Origin: Niabella sp. | Lineage (GTDB): Bacteria > Bacteroidota > Bacteroidia > Chitinophagales > Chitinophagaceae | NCBI RefSeq assembly: GCF_030150205.1 | Contig: NZ_JASLGT010000025.1 | Span: 1 to 64,000 of the forward strand | Length of the DNA stretch: 64,000 nucleotides | Direction: 5' to 3' | Part shown: positions 26,606 through 35,379 of the stretch, one piece after another | Numbering within the stretch: position 1 is the stretch's first letter | Layout of the letters: every line of letters begins with the position of its first letter | The notes under the pieces: generated by a model | Told to the model about the DNA's origin: nothing | Seen by the model: the letters and a program-made list of their open reading frames with translations, nothing else | The model's database searches: none | Translations under genes and position numbers: made by a program

Positions 26606-29090
26606 TTCCCGTTGTTGAAGTCTGCGAATTTAGCGCAATAATATTTGCAAATAAACGGATCGCACCCGGAACGGCCGCCGGCAGTTGCCGGAAGAAGGCA
26701 AGCCCGCAATAGGTAAAATATCCTTTTCCGTATTTACCGGTCAGCAAGGCACCGGAATCATCCTGTTCGCCCGGATCGTGCATAGCAAATACCGGCTTCA
26801 GATGCGCATCCCACCCGGAGCCATGATACGTACTGCGTTCCTGCACCCATCCCACAAAATCGTCTGCCGTAATTTTATTCGGATAGCGTAGTACGGGCAT
26901 CGAAGCATCGATAAAACGCACTGCAGCCCGCTCATCGGTGATCCGGTTCCGTGAAATGGAAAAATCATAAGGACCGATCTTTGCTTTTACCGGGCCAATA
27001 TTATTATTAGTATTGTATTGCACGACCAGGTTTCCCCCGTTGCGCACATAGGTCATTAACTGATCATAGGCATCGTTCAGCCATTCGTGAATATTATAGG
27101 CCCGCACTCCTGTTATAATGGCGTCAAATTGCGAAAGATCGGTTGTCATCAGCCGGTTCCGGTCCAGCAACACCACCTGGTAACCCATGGCAGTAAGCAC
27201 ATCCGGTACTTTATCTCCTGCGCCGGGTATATACCCGATCTTTTTCCCGGCCGTTTTAAGATCGATATTGAGCAACTTTACAGAATCGGTAAAGAAATAA
27301 TTAATATAAGGAATATGATCATAGTGAATCGACTTCAATGCCTCCGTATATTTTTTCCCCGGTGCTGTTTGATCCCAAACCATTCCGTATATGGCGGTTA
27401 CGGGCTGTGTCAGTTGCCGGTTACTCAATGGTATCTGCACGCCTGCACCCGTATCTGCTACCGCTGCGGCACCGGCGGCTTCCGGCAATCCTGCCAGGCC
27501 GAAGCCCAAACGCCCCTGAAGTGGCTTATTGATGACCGGCTGTAATTTTAAAGATCGGGTCTCCGTTGTTCCTTTTTGAAATAACACCAGTTTGGGCGAC
27601 AACTGTACCGCAACTTTTGGAGCAACGATCAGCGGTTCGTACAATTCTCCTTTTACCGGGTCTGCAAAATTGTATAATACCGGTTCGGTAATGGTAAACG
27701 GAACATCTTCTACCGTAACGCTGATTTCGGCCCTGTACGCCGGAATGGCATCCGGAATCCCTATCTGCAGCTGATTTTGTACGGTATAGTTGGCAGGCTC
27801 CATTGGCTCGCGCAACCAGTACGGTTGTGTAAATGCTGCGGTATCGGCAATGGCCACAGTCACTGCCTGGTTTACATTCCGGTTTTTTTCCAGTAACTGA
27901 TCCAGGGTTAAGGTGCTGTTGCCAATTTTTACACTTTTCAGCAACACCCGCGCATCCGAACGGTTAATGATATTGGCGTTCAGTTTGATCGTTTCTCCCG
28001 GAAATACCATCTGCACATTGCTGGTGGCTCTTACAAACAAGCCACAGCACTGGCGGATGAGTTCCTGTACTTCTTCCTTCTTTTTATCCTTCCAGTAAGA
28101 GCCTGGTAATTGCTCCAGCTGCTGATACAATGCGATCAATGGCTTCACCGATGCTCCCGGATTCAAAACGGAGAAACCTTCCTCTATTTTTTTTACTGCA
28201 TCCGCGATCTTTTTTCCTTCCGGGCCGATCCGGTTCCAGCTCAGATCAACCCCGTCCATCAGGTCTTTTCCCGGTGCGGAGCCTCCTGTTGTTTTAAAAT
28301 ACTCCCAGCTCTCGCCCCGGGTGCCGGCCGAACCAAATCCCTGGCTCTTATGCTGACTTCTGCTAAGTGCTGCTATTTCCCCATAACTTTTTCCCAACGG
28401 CGCATTATATCCGCCAGCATCAATTTTAAACTGAGAAGGGTCCGTGGTATTGGTACCACCGAAATTAAACGTATTCCATAAAATCCGGCGGGCCTGCCAG
28501 GGCTTTACATATTTCAATTGCTCTGGATATTGCCGGGGATCGGCCGCAATCTTAAACGCTTCATTGGCAAGAATGGCAGACGCCGTATGATGACCATGCC
28601 CCCCTTCCCCGGTAGTAGGAAACCGGGTAATGATCACATCCGGCTGAAATTTGCGGATCACCCATACCACATCGCTCAGCACCAGCCCGCGGTTCCACAG
28701 GGTAAAGGTTTCCTCCGGGTTTTTTGAAAATCCAAAGTCAAAGGCACGTGTAAAAAACTGCTCGCCTCCATCGATCCGCCGTGCCGCCAGCAGTTCCTGC
28801 GTCCGGATCAATCCCAGCTCGATCCCCTGCTCTTCCCCGATCAGGTTCTGACCGCCATCTCCGCGGGTAAGTGACAGGTAGCCGGTACGGTAAAATTTCT
28901 CATTCGCCAGGTAGGTGATCAGCCGGGTATTTTCATCATCCGGGTGAGCTGCCAGGTAAAGCACAGAACCCAGCACGTTCAGCTTCCGGATCCCCTGCAG
29001 GATCTCACTGCCCGACCAGCTCCGCGGCCCCTGGGCAAACGCCACTCCGCAAAAACACACTAAAAATAAAGAATACACAATACGCTTCAT
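26595..29090 (-). CDS. Secreted PIG-L/LmbE-family deacetylase with C-terminal GATase-like domain
   Basis: A zinc-dependent de-N-acetylase (PIG-L family) of 831 aa. ATG at 29090 gives the signal MKRIVYSLFLVCFCGVAFAQ. The PIG-L domain spans residues about 40-230: zinc motif LAAHPDDEN, SLTRGDGGQN, IRTQELLAARR and the second metal site EGGHGHHTAS. A long middle region is beta-rich (about 370-590). The C-terminal 200 residues resemble a ThuA/DJ-1-type Rossmann module (FDAIITGVRAYNIHEWL, VRNGGNLVVQYNTNN). Single-domain PIG-L enzymes are about 230 aa, so this is a multidomain form. It leads an operon with the two small membrane proteins and the symporter. Confidence 0.88.
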   Translation of the reverse strand: MKRIVYSLFLVCFCGVAFAQGPRSWSGSEILQGIRKLNVLGSVLYLAAHPDDENTRLITYLANEKFYRTGYLSLTRGDGGQNLIGEEQGIELGLIRTQELLAARRIDGGEQFFTRAFDFGFSKNPEETFTLWNRGLVLSDVVWVIRKFQPDVIITRFPTTGEGGHGHHTASAILANEAFKIAADPRQYPEQLKYVKPWQARRILWNTFNFGGTNTTDPSQFKIDAGGYNAPLGKSYGEIAALSRSQHKSQGFGSAGTRGESWEYFKTTGGSAPGKDLMDGVDLSWNRIGPEGKKIADAVKKIEEGFSVLNPGASVKPLIALYQQLEQLPGSYWKDKKKEEVQELIRQCCGLFVRATSNVQMVFPGETIKLNANIINRSDARVLLKSVKIGNSTLTLDQLLEKNRNVNQAVTVAIADTAAFTQPYWLREPMEPANYTVQNQLQIGIPDAIPAYRAEISVTVEDVPFTITEPVLYNFADPVKGELYEPLIVAPKVAVQLSPKLVLFQKGTTETRSLKLQPVINKPLQGRLGFGLAGLPEAAGAAAVADTGAGVQIPLSNRQLTQPVTAIYGMVWDQTAPGKKYTEALKSIHYDHIPYINYFFTDSVKLLNIDLKTAGKKIGYIPGAGDKVPDVLTAMGYQVVLLDRNRLMTTDLSQFDAIITGVRAYNIHEWLNDAYDQLMTYVRNGGNLVVQYNTNNNIGPVKAKIGPYDFSISRNRITDERAAVRFIDASMPVLRYPNKITADDFVGWVQERSTYHGSGWDAHLKPVFAMHDPGEQDDSGALLTGKYGKGYFTYCGLAFFRQLPAAVPGAIRLFANIIALNSQTSTTGNDR

Positions 29091-29113
29091 CTTACGAATA
29101 TACAATGGAGACG

Positions 29114-29680
29114 CGAGAGTTACGCTTTCAGCCTGTAGCTTTTAGCCTTCAGCCTACCTGATATTATTTTGTTTAAGTTCACTATTCCAAGTGCACGCAC
29201 GCCGTGGCGGGTTAGATCCGTTTTAGACTTGACGGACAATCCCATTTTCACATTCCTAAATTTTCAAATCTTCAAATCCCCTCATGGTTGATAAATCTGG
29301 TTGGCTCTTAATGATCAACTAAAAACTGATGGCTGAAAGCCTATTAACCGTTGTCTTTTTGTGGAACATGTAGACCGGGGAGACTCGAAATTTTTCAGGC
29401 AGAGAAAACAATTCGCGCCTATGGTTGCTGAATGATAAAGGCTAAAGACTTGTTCAGCATCGGAGAAAAGATCTTCAAATATAACCGGGGTTTCATTTTC
29501 ACATTTTCACATTCTCACATTCTCAAATTTTCAAATCCCCTACCATTTCTGGTTCAAGATTTAACCTTAGCCCCATTCAACATCAGATGCCAGATCGCCG
29601 ATCCCAAACGTAATCAACTGATCACTGAAAACTGATCACTGAAAGCTGATCACTGAAAGCTGATTACTAAAAGCTGAAAG
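29114..29680 (+). repeat. Modular intergenic repeat region (641-bp gap without genes)
   Basis: The gap 29091-29731 has no credible gene. It contains TAGCTTTTAGCC-like heptamers near 29133 and octamers at 29243-29280. ACATGTAGACCGGGGA is at 29366-29381 and also, inverted, at 48071-48086. A second octamer run lies at 29494-29539. A 21-bp module at 29586-29606 is shared with 14057-14077. Nine CTGAWMA heptamers fill 29618-29680, just upstream of the gamma-glutamyltransferase gene. Confidence 0.8.
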
Positions 29681-29731
29681 CTACCCACGTAAACCAGAAA
29701 GTTTTTTTACCTTTCGCTAAATTTTATATTC

Positions 29732-31459
29732 ATGCGTCACCTCCTTGTTACAGGAACCCTGATCTTGTCCGCTGTCTGCACGGCCGCCCAAAAAGCCGGC
29801 AAGCAGCCTGTCCCTGCCTCCGGTATCGATGCCTATCATTATACCATTACCAAAAGCAGTAATACCGCCAATGGAGCCGTTGTATCGGCACACCCGCTGG
29901 CCAGCCTTGCAGGGTTGGAAATGTTGAAAAAAGGCGGCAACGCCGTAGATGCTGCCATTGCCACCCAATGGGCATTGGCCGTTGTTTACCCGGGTGCCGG
30001 CAATATCGGCGGCGGTGGGTTTATGGTAGCACGATTAGCCAATAATGAAAAAATAGCACTGGATTACCGGGAGATGGCGCCTGCCAAAGCGCACCGTGAT
30101 ATGTACCTGGATGATAAAGGCGATGCGGTTGCCGAAAAAAGTTTAAACGGTCATCTTTCGGCTGGCGTGCCGGGAACGGTAGCCGGTTTATATGCGGCCC
30201 ACCGGTATGCCCGCCTGCCTATGGAAGTACTGATACAGCCAGCGATTGATTTTGCAGAACATGGTTTTGCAATCACCGCAGCGGAGGCGCATGGATTAAA
30301 TGCAAGCAGGGAAGATTTTCAAAACCTCTGCACCCGGCCCACGGCTTTTGTAAAAAAAGATCCCTGGCAAAAGGGCGATACCCTGGTTCAGAAAGAACTG
30401 GCGGCCACCTTAAAACGGATTCAGAAAAACGGGCAACGGGGGTTTTATGAGGGAGAAACGGCCCGCCTGATTGTGGAAGAAATGCAACGCGGCCGCGGTA
30501 TCATTGGGCTGGATGATCTCAAAGCCTACCAGGCAAAGCTGCGCACCCCGCTCAGCTTTACCTATAGAGGCTATGATATTGTAGGCATGCCCATGCCCAG
30601 CAGCGGCGGACTGTTGCTAAACCAGATGCTGAAAATGATTGAGCCTTACAATATTGGTGCGATGGGTTTTTCATCACCGGCAGCCGTACAATTGATGACG
30701 GAAGCCGAACGCCGGGCTTATGCCGACCGTGCCCGTTATATGGGTGATGCCGATTTTGTGCAGGTGCCCGTTGCAGCACTTACCAGCGACGCCTACCTCA
30801 AAAACAGGATGAAGGATTATAACCCGCAAAAGGCCGGCAACAGCAAACAAACCGGAAGAGGCATTGTTCCCGGTTATGAAAGTGAAGAAACCACCCACCT
30901 GAGCGTACTTGATAAAGAAGGCAATGCCGTAGCAGTAACAACTACGCTTAACAACGGCTATGGAAGCAGAACCGTTGTAGGCGGTGCCGGTTTTCTTTTA
31001 AACGATGAAATGGATGATTTTAGTGCCAAGCCCGGTTCACCCAATCTGTTTGGTGCCGTAGGCGGAAAAGCCAATGCCATTGCACCCGGCAAACGCATGC
31101 TGAGCTCAATGGCGCCTACCCTGGTATTAAAAAACGGACAACCTTACCTGGTGGTGGGTACACCCGGCGGCACCACCATTCCTACTTCGGTATTTCAAAC
31201 GATCGTAGATATCATCGATTTTAATATGAGCACCGATGATGCTGTAAACAAACCAAAGTTTCATCACCAGTGGCTGCCCGACCGCATCGATATCGAAAGC
31301 GGTTTTCCGGAAAGCACAGCCGCTGCATTAAAAAAAATGGGTTACCAGCTATACGATCGTAAACAAATCGGCCGCACAGAGGTTATAAAAGTACAGCCAG
31401 GCGGAAAACTGGAGGCCGTGGCAGATCACCGGGGCGACGATTCAGCCGCGGGGTTTTAG
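29732..31459 (+). CDS. ggt: Gamma-glutamyltransferase, periplasmic
   Basis: Transfers or hydrolyses gamma-glutamyl groups of glutathione and related peptides. It is made as a proenzyme that self-cleaves before a Thr nucleophile. Signal peptide MRHLLVTGTLILSAVCTAAQ. The large-subunit region carries NGAVVSAHPLAS, GGNAVDAAIATQWAL and NIGGGGFM; the cleavage site is before Thr387 in EETTHLSV. The small subunit has VTTTLNNGYGS, LLNDEMDDF, MLSSMAPTLV and the oxyanion Gly-Gly in VGTPGGTTIPTS. Length 575 aa is typical. It appears monocistronic, with repeat-rich spacers on both sides. Confidence 0.95.
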   Translation: MRHLLVTGTLILSAVCTAAQKAGKQPVPASGIDAYHYTITKSSNTANGAVVSAHPLASLAGLEMLKKGGNAVDAAIATQWALAVVYPGAGNIGGGGFMVARLANNEKIALDYREMAPAKAHRDMYLDDKGDAVAEKSLNGHLSAGVPGTVAGLYAAHRYARLPMEVLIQPAIDFAEHGFAITAAEAHGLNASREDFQNLCTRPTAFVKKDPWQKGDTLVQKELAATLKRIQKNGQRGFYEGETARLIVEEMQRGRGIIGLDDLKAYQAKLRTPLSFTYRGYDIVGMPMPSSGGLLLNQMLKMIEPYNIGAMGFSSPAAVQLMTEAERRAYADRARYMGDADFVQVPVAALTSDAYLKNRMKDYNPQKAGNSKQTGRGIVPGYESEETTHLSVLDKEGNAVAVTTTLNNGYGSRTVVGGAGFLLNDEMDDFSAKPGSPNLFGAVGGKANAIAPGKRMLSSMAPTLVLKNGQPYLVVGTPGGTTIPTSVFQTIVDIIDFNMSTDDAVNKPKFHHQWLPDRIDIESGFPESTAAALKKMGYQLYDRKQIGRTEVIKVQPGGKLEAVADHRGDDSAAGF

Positions 31460-31498
31460 CGTGTTCCAGGTTTCAATACAATATTCTGAATCTAAAAA

Positions 31499-31547
31499 CT
31501 GATAACTGATGACTGATAACTGATGACTGATAACTGATGACTGATAA
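31499..31547 (+). repeat. Seven CTGATRA heptamers
   Basis: CTGATAA and CTGATGA alternate for seven units with no gap, directly upstream of the DUF1572 gene (start 31564). This is the most regular copy of the heptamer family in the window. Confidence 0.85.
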
Positions 31548-31563
31548 CTAAAAACTCAAAACA

Positions 31564-32091
31564 ATGAACGAAACCCTTTTTATTCAAAGCGCCATTCAGC
31601 AATTTAAAGATTATAAAGCGCTTGCTGAAAAGACATTTGCCCAATTAAAGGATGCCGACTTTCATTTTCAGCCGGATGGGGCGAACAATAATCTTGCGGT
31701 AAATATCACGCATATGCACGGCAATATGCTCAGCCGCTGGACCAATTTCCTTACTGAAGACGGCGAAAAGGACTGGCGCAAAAGAGACGAAGAATTTGAG
31801 GAGCAGTCATTTGACCGCACACAGCTAATGGCACTTTGGGAGGAAGGATGGCAATGTCTGCTTAACGCATTGGAATCGTTAAAACCGGAAGACCTTGAGC
31901 GCACCATTACCATCCGCACCAAACCCTTAACCGTAATAGAGGCCATCCATCGTCAACTGACGCATTATTCCTACCATGTGGGGCAGATCGTTTTTATCGG
32001 CAAGCATATCCGGAACGATGAATGGCAAAGCCTTTCCATCAATAAAGGCGATTCAAAAGCATTTAACGAACAGTTAAAATCCCAACGATAA
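31564..32091 (+). CDS. DUF1572 / DinB-like four-helix protein
   Basis: A 175-aa soluble protein of the DinB/YfiT-like metalloenzyme superfamily, DUF1572 branch. Three histidines in helix-end positions (ITHMHGNM and QLTHYSYHVGQI) match the metal-binding pattern of the superfamily; HRQLTHYSYHVGQIVFIGKH is the signature. The enzymatic role is unknown; related proteins use small thiols. It is the first gene of a tight three-gene operon, with the GAF-domain gene 3 bp downstream. Confidence 0.85.
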   Translation: MNETLFIQSAIQQFKDYKALAEKTFAQLKDADFHFQPDGANNNLAVNITHMHGNMLSRWTNFLTEDGEKDWRKRDEEFEEQSFDRTQLMALWEEGWQCLLNALESLKPEDLERTITIRTKPLTVIEAIHRQLTHYSYHVGQIVFIGKHIRNDEWQSLSINKGDSKAFNEQLKSQR

Positions 32092-32094
32092 TTT

Positions 32095-32577
32095 ATGGCA
32101 GAAGATCTTACCATACATACCGGATCAAAAGAAGAACAATACAGCGCACTACTTCCGCAGATCGGAGCCCTCATCGAAAACGAACCCGACCTGATCGCCA
32201 ACCTTTCCAATATTGCAGCGGCGTTGAAAGAACAGTTTCACTGGTGGTGGGTGGGCTTCTACCTGGTTAAAAATGATGAATTGGTGCTGGGGCCATTTCA
32301 GGGGCCGGTGGCCTGTACCCGTATCCGGAAAGGACGTGGTGTTTGCGGTGCTGCCTGGGAACAGGCCGCTACCATTCTTGTTCCGGACGTGGAGCAATTC
32401 CCCGGCCATATCGCCTGCAGCAGCTTCTCAAAATCGGAAATCGTTGTTCCCATTATACGTAATGGCCAGGTGTTGGGCGTGCTGGATGTAGATAGTGAGC
32501 TATATGATCATTTTGATATAGTGGATCAGCAATACCTGGAAACACTGGTCGATCGTATTTCTTTTTCCTCCATTTAA
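32095..32577 (+). CDS. msrC: Free methionine-(R)-sulfoxide reductase (GAF domain, fRMsr)
   Basis: Reduces free Met-R-sulfoxide in the cytosol. A single GAF domain with WWWVGFYLVKNDELVLGPFQ and the three conserved cysteines of the family: GPVACTRI, GRGVCGAAW and HIACSSFSKSEIVVP. It also has the end motif VLGVLDVDSELYDHFD. Length 160 aa is normal. It lies 3 bp after the DUF1572 gene and 9 bp before acylphosphatase. The cysteines distinguish it from signalling GAF domains. Confidence 0.9.
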   Translation: MAEDLTIHTGSKEEQYSALLPQIGALIENEPDLIANLSNIAAALKEQFHWWWVGFYLVKNDELVLGPFQGPVACTRIRKGRGVCGAAWEQAATILVPDVEQFPGHIACSSFSKSEIVVPIIRNGQVLGVLDVDSELYDHFDIVDQQYLETLVDRISFSSI

Positions 32578-32586
32578 AAACGGTAT

Positions 32587-32859
32587 ATGAGCACAAAAAA
32601 AATTGTGGTAACCGGCGCCGTGCAGGGCGTCTTTTTCCGGAAAACGGCAAAACAACAGGCAGATGTAATGGGGATCCTGGGCTCGGTGCAAAACCAGCCG
32701 GATGGCAGTGTACTCATTTACGCATACGGCGATGAGGAGCCCCTGCAGCGTTTTATCAACTGGTGCAAGGAGGGCCCGGCCGGTGCCAAAGTGGAAAACG
32801 TAACAGTAACCGATGTTCCCGAAACAACCGAATACCGGTGGTTCGAGATCCTGGGCTAG
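32587..32859 (+). CDS. acyP: Acylphosphatase
   Basis: Hydrolyses acyl phosphates in the cytosol. The 90-aa protein has the family signature GAVQGVFFRKTAKQQADVMG with the catalytic Arg, and SVQNQPDGSVLIYAYG with the catalytic Asn. It is the last gene of the DUF1572-fRMsr-acylphosphatase operon. A related but degenerate protein is encoded 0.66 kb downstream. Confidence 0.93.
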   Translation: MSTKKIVVTGAVQGVFFRKTAKQQADVMGILGSVQNQPDGSVLIYAYGDEEPLQRFINWCKEGPAGAKVENVTVTDVPETTEYRWFEILG

Positions 32860-32886
32860 CACATTCAGACGAATACGGGAATAATC

Positions 32887-33415
32887 GATGTCACTCCTTC
32901 GGAGTTTTAAACAAACGCCTATTTGAACAAGCTATGAATTCTTTCATCCCTTCGGGATTAAGAAAGTAAAAAACATTCAGGCTCTTTTTTGTTTTCGATA
33001 TTTAAAGCTCCAACATCTGTGACCATATATACCATCTTAAATTCCAGTCATTCATTGGAGACCCCGTACTTTGTAATTTTTTATCCCCTCTTCAAATAAA
33101 AGCTTTGATCTTAAGCACCCAAAATCTGCGCATCCGTGGCCACTATTTATCGCCTTAATTGCGATCAACACTTTTTTATCGCTGCTGATTCCCAGCACTC
33201 CGTTGCGATCCACAATTTGTGAAATTTGCAAACCTTTTCAAGACCGGATTGCTTGTAATCCCTGCAAACTTATCATACCACTTGCAATAAAAACATGTAG
33301 CAATAATGTTTCATAAGTTATCCAAATAAACGTTTAAGCCATTTTTTTTGCTTTTTGATGTTAAAAGCACTCAAATCTGTGCATCTGTGCCTCCTATTTG
33401 CCTATCTTTGATCAG
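32887..33415 (+). repeat. Intergenic mini-hairpins and ATCTGYG-type fragments (664-bp gap)
   Basis: Two 13-bp mini-hairpins, ACTCCTTCGGAGT (near 32890) and ATCCCTTCGGGAT (near 32946), follow the acylphosphatase gene; the first is followed by TTTT and may end its transcript. Three fragments of the type AATCTGCGCATCCGTGGC occur near 33011, 33121 and 33374. No credible gene lies between 32860 and 33523. Confidence 0.55.
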
Positions 33416-33523
33416 GCCTCTTCCCAATGTACGCCCTTGCACAGCAGACGACGCCGTTATTCAGCATTTTTATTTCACAAAGGCCCGGGCCGCAGAAATA
33501 TTGAAAACATCAAAATACATCCA

Positions 33524-33790
33524 ATGATCACAAAGGAAGTTACCATCCGGAACAACAGTATCGGCACTATTTTGCCGGCCGCCCTTCAATTGAAAGCAGA
33601 AGCGCTGCATATTACGGGTACCATGAAGACCGATAAGTTCCATACGATCACCCTTATAGCCTCCGGCCCCAAAAAGAACCTGGAGCAATATATCGCCTGG
33701 TGTGAAACCGCCGCTATGGAACACGGAGCAACGCTCACCCTGATCCGTGACCGGGCCTTTAAAGCCTTCTATAATTTTTCCAGGATCTGA
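33524..33790 (+). CDS. Degenerate acylphosphatase-like protein
   Basis: The frame is open upstream through repeat sequence, but ATG at 33524 gives an 88-aa protein, MITKEVTIRNNSIGTILPAA onward. It aligns by eye with the neighbouring acylphosphatase: same length, KEVTIRN at strand 1, LEQYIAWCETAAMEHGA against LQRFINWCKEGPAGAKV, and a closing YNFSRI against YRWFEIL. The catalytic loop GAVQGVFFR is replaced by NNSIGTILP and the Asn by Lys/Thr, so it should be catalytically dead. Homology is an inference from pattern, not a computed alignment. Confidence 0.6.
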   Translation: MITKEVTIRNNSIGTILPAALQLKAEALHITGTMKTDKFHTITLIASGPKKNLEQYIAWCETAAMEHGATLTLIRDRAFKAFYNFSRI

Positions 33791-33925
33791 TATTTGCCGG
33801 ATATATGCAGACAGGACCTTCCATTGACCGTACCAACCGGGTCCTTTGAAAAAAAATCGGGCAGGTGCTTTACTTCTCATCGATATTGTGTAAGTTGCTT
33901 CTTATTTAATCAACTTTTCTTATAC

Positions 33926-34669
33926 ATGAAAAAGCAACTCTATGTAGCGATTGCGGTGTTGTATGCCGGCAATTCCCTGTATGCGCAAAATGGCGATCCC
34001 AAGATCACCGAAGTATGGAATCCGGAGCCCAGGATCGTAACCCCCGGTTCTACAAGCGCAGATGCTCCATCCGACGCCATTGTATTATTTGACGGATCCG
34101 GTCTTTCAAGCTGGGAGCGGGCTGATGGAAAAGGACCTGCAAGCTGGAAACTGGACAATAAAATCATGACGGTTGCAAAAGGTTCCGGCGCCATACGCAC
34201 CAAACAAAGCTTTGGTGATTGTCAGCTGCACATTGAATGGCGCTCCCCGGCAGAAGTAAAAGGCGACGGCCAGGGAAGAGGAAACAGTGGCATCTTCTTA
34301 ATGAGCAATTACGAGCTGCAGGTACTGGATGGTTATAAAAACCGCACGTACAGCAACGGCCAGGCCGGCAGTATTTATAAACAATTGATCCCGCTGGCTA
34401 ATGCATGCCGCAAACCCGGAGAATGGCAGACCTACGATATCATTTTTACCGCACCCCGTTTTAACAAAGACAGCACTCTGAAATCGCAGGGAAGGATCAC
34501 CGTTATACACAATGGTGTGCTGGTACAAAATAACGCTGCCATCCTGGGTGCAACCCAGTATATCGGCATTCCCCAAAACACCTTCCATAAAGAGAAAGAG
34601 CCCATCATCCTTCAGGATCATGGCGACCCGGTAAGCTTCCGGAACATCTGGATCCGGGAACTGGAATAA
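33926..34669 (+). CDS. DUF1080 (3-keto-disaccharide hydrolase) secreted protein
   Basis: A 247-aa concanavalin-like domain protein (PF06439). Members hydrolyse 3-keto-glycosides or bind glycans. ATG at 33926 gives the signal MKKQLYVAIAVLYAGNSLYAQ; the upstream extension of the frame is unlikely. Family landmarks: IVLFDGSGLSSWE, GSGAIRTKQSFGDCQLHIEW, GNSGIFLMSNYELQVLD, GQAGSIYKQ and GEWQTYDIIFTAPRF, ending VSFRNIWIREL. It is the last gene before tRNA-Gly. No partner dehydrogenase (Gfo/Idh) is seen nearby, so its natural substrate is unclear. Confidence 0.88.
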   Translation: MKKQLYVAIAVLYAGNSLYAQNGDPKITEVWNPEPRIVTPGSTSADAPSDAIVLFDGSGLSSWERADGKGPASWKLDNKIMTVAKGSGAIRTKQSFGDCQLHIEWRSPAEVKGDGQGRGNSGIFLMSNYELQVLDGYKNRTYSNGQAGSIYKQLIPLANACRKPGEWQTYDIIFTAPRFNKDSTLKSQGRITVIHNGVLVQNNAAILGATQYIGIPQNTFHKEKEPIILQDHGDPVSFRNIWIRELE

Positions 34670-34771
34670 AAGGATCCGGCAACTATCATTTTGAACTTAG
34701 CCGGACGCTCATGTAGTATGAGCCCGGTTATGTTTTTATGGAGAACTTCGGTATCTTTATATGTATGTAAA

Positions 34772-34844
34772 GCGGAAGTAGCTCACGTGGTAGAGCGACA
34801 GCTTCCCAAGCTGTAGGTAGCGGGTTCGAGTCCCGTCTTCCGCT
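34772..34844 (+). tRNA. tRNA-Gly (anticodon CCC)
   Basis: A 73-nt cloverleaf. The acceptor GCGGAAG pairs with CTTCCGC, with U73 as discriminator, as in bacterial tRNA-Gly. D stem GCTC/GAGC, anticodon stem ACAGC/GCTGT with loop TTCCCAA giving anticodon CCC, and T arm GCGGG-TTCGAGT-CCCGT. CCA is not encoded. A 6-bp hairpin GAACGG/CCGTTC follows at 34847-34860 but lacks a T-run. Confidence 0.95.
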
Positions 34845-34989
34845 CTGAACGGAGCCGTTCTTAATGCACATTACGTCACCTCTCAATAACATATATCGGC
34901 CAAAACACCTTTCAAAATACAGATACGGGGGTAACATTCCTTCCATCCCGTTGATATTAAGAAAACCAACAGATTTAAGATCAAAAAAC

Positions 34990-35165
34990 ATTCTCCGCCC
35001 CGTGAAGGGTCATTGTACCGGACCAGGTTGTTCCTGCTTAAGGAAAAACGGGCTTCACGAATGCCCCGCAAATGTAACGTGTCCGGTATCAGTTGCCATA
35101 CATAAAGGGAGGAGCAGGAAGAAGGCGACCGCGTGGTTGATACGTTCTGCCTTCTTCCTTTTTAA
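34990..35165 (+). promoter_or_regulatory. Candidate structured leader, weakly cobalamin-riboswitch-like, upstream of the TonB receptor
   Basis: Between tRNA-Gly and the TonB receptor lies about 175 nt with several pairings and a terminator at the end. Seen: CGTGAAG (35001) with CTTCACG (35053), TACCGGAC (35016) with GTCCGGTA (35081), and a TTCCT/AGGAA hairpin (35031-35045). Elements in the order of a cobalamin riboswitch are CCCCGCAAATGTAA (35064-35077), TTGCCA (35093), GGAAGAAGGCGACC (35117) and a final CTGCC-containing arm. The L4 GGTG/AATCC core is not found and the B12-box match is weak. An unrelated leader or small RNA is equally possible. Confidence 0.3.
35116..35163 (+). terminator. 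Rho-independent terminator or attenuator ahead of the TonB receptor
   Basis: An 11-bp perfect stem (AGGAAGAAGGC and GCCTTCTTCCT), a 22-nt loop with an inner GCGT/ACGT pairing, then TTTTT. It is directional for the plus strand. It could end the tRNA transcript or act as the expression platform of the leader described above. Confidence 0.7.
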
Positions 35166-35379
35166 AACAGCCTATGTTTGTGGGTCTTGATTTTTGTTAT
35201 TTGTTATTTCGGGCCGGAGTTAAATTGGAATACTCCGGAAAAGCTTCATGCTGCTGAAACACCGTTTACAAATTTCATTTTTCCTGTCACTTTTCCGCAT
35301 CATTACCGCATGAATGCACTATTGCTGCAATCATTTTATTTTCACGATTATGGTTACTGATTATTTTCGCATTCGCAAA

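Noticed and set aside
31499..31547. CRISPR array
   Set aside because: The units are contiguous heptamers with no unique spacers, and no cas genes are present.
34728..35071. Minus-strand frames antisense to tRNA-Gly and the leader
   Set aside because: The frame translates the complement of the tRNA (RRDSNPLPTAWEAVAL-type sequence), a common artefact, and the other has no start context.
34990..35075. TPP-riboswitch resemblance on the minus strand (ACCTGGTCCGG near GAAC)
   Set aside because: The partner CCGG arm and the CTGAGA box are missing, and there is no minus-strand gene downstream to regulate.
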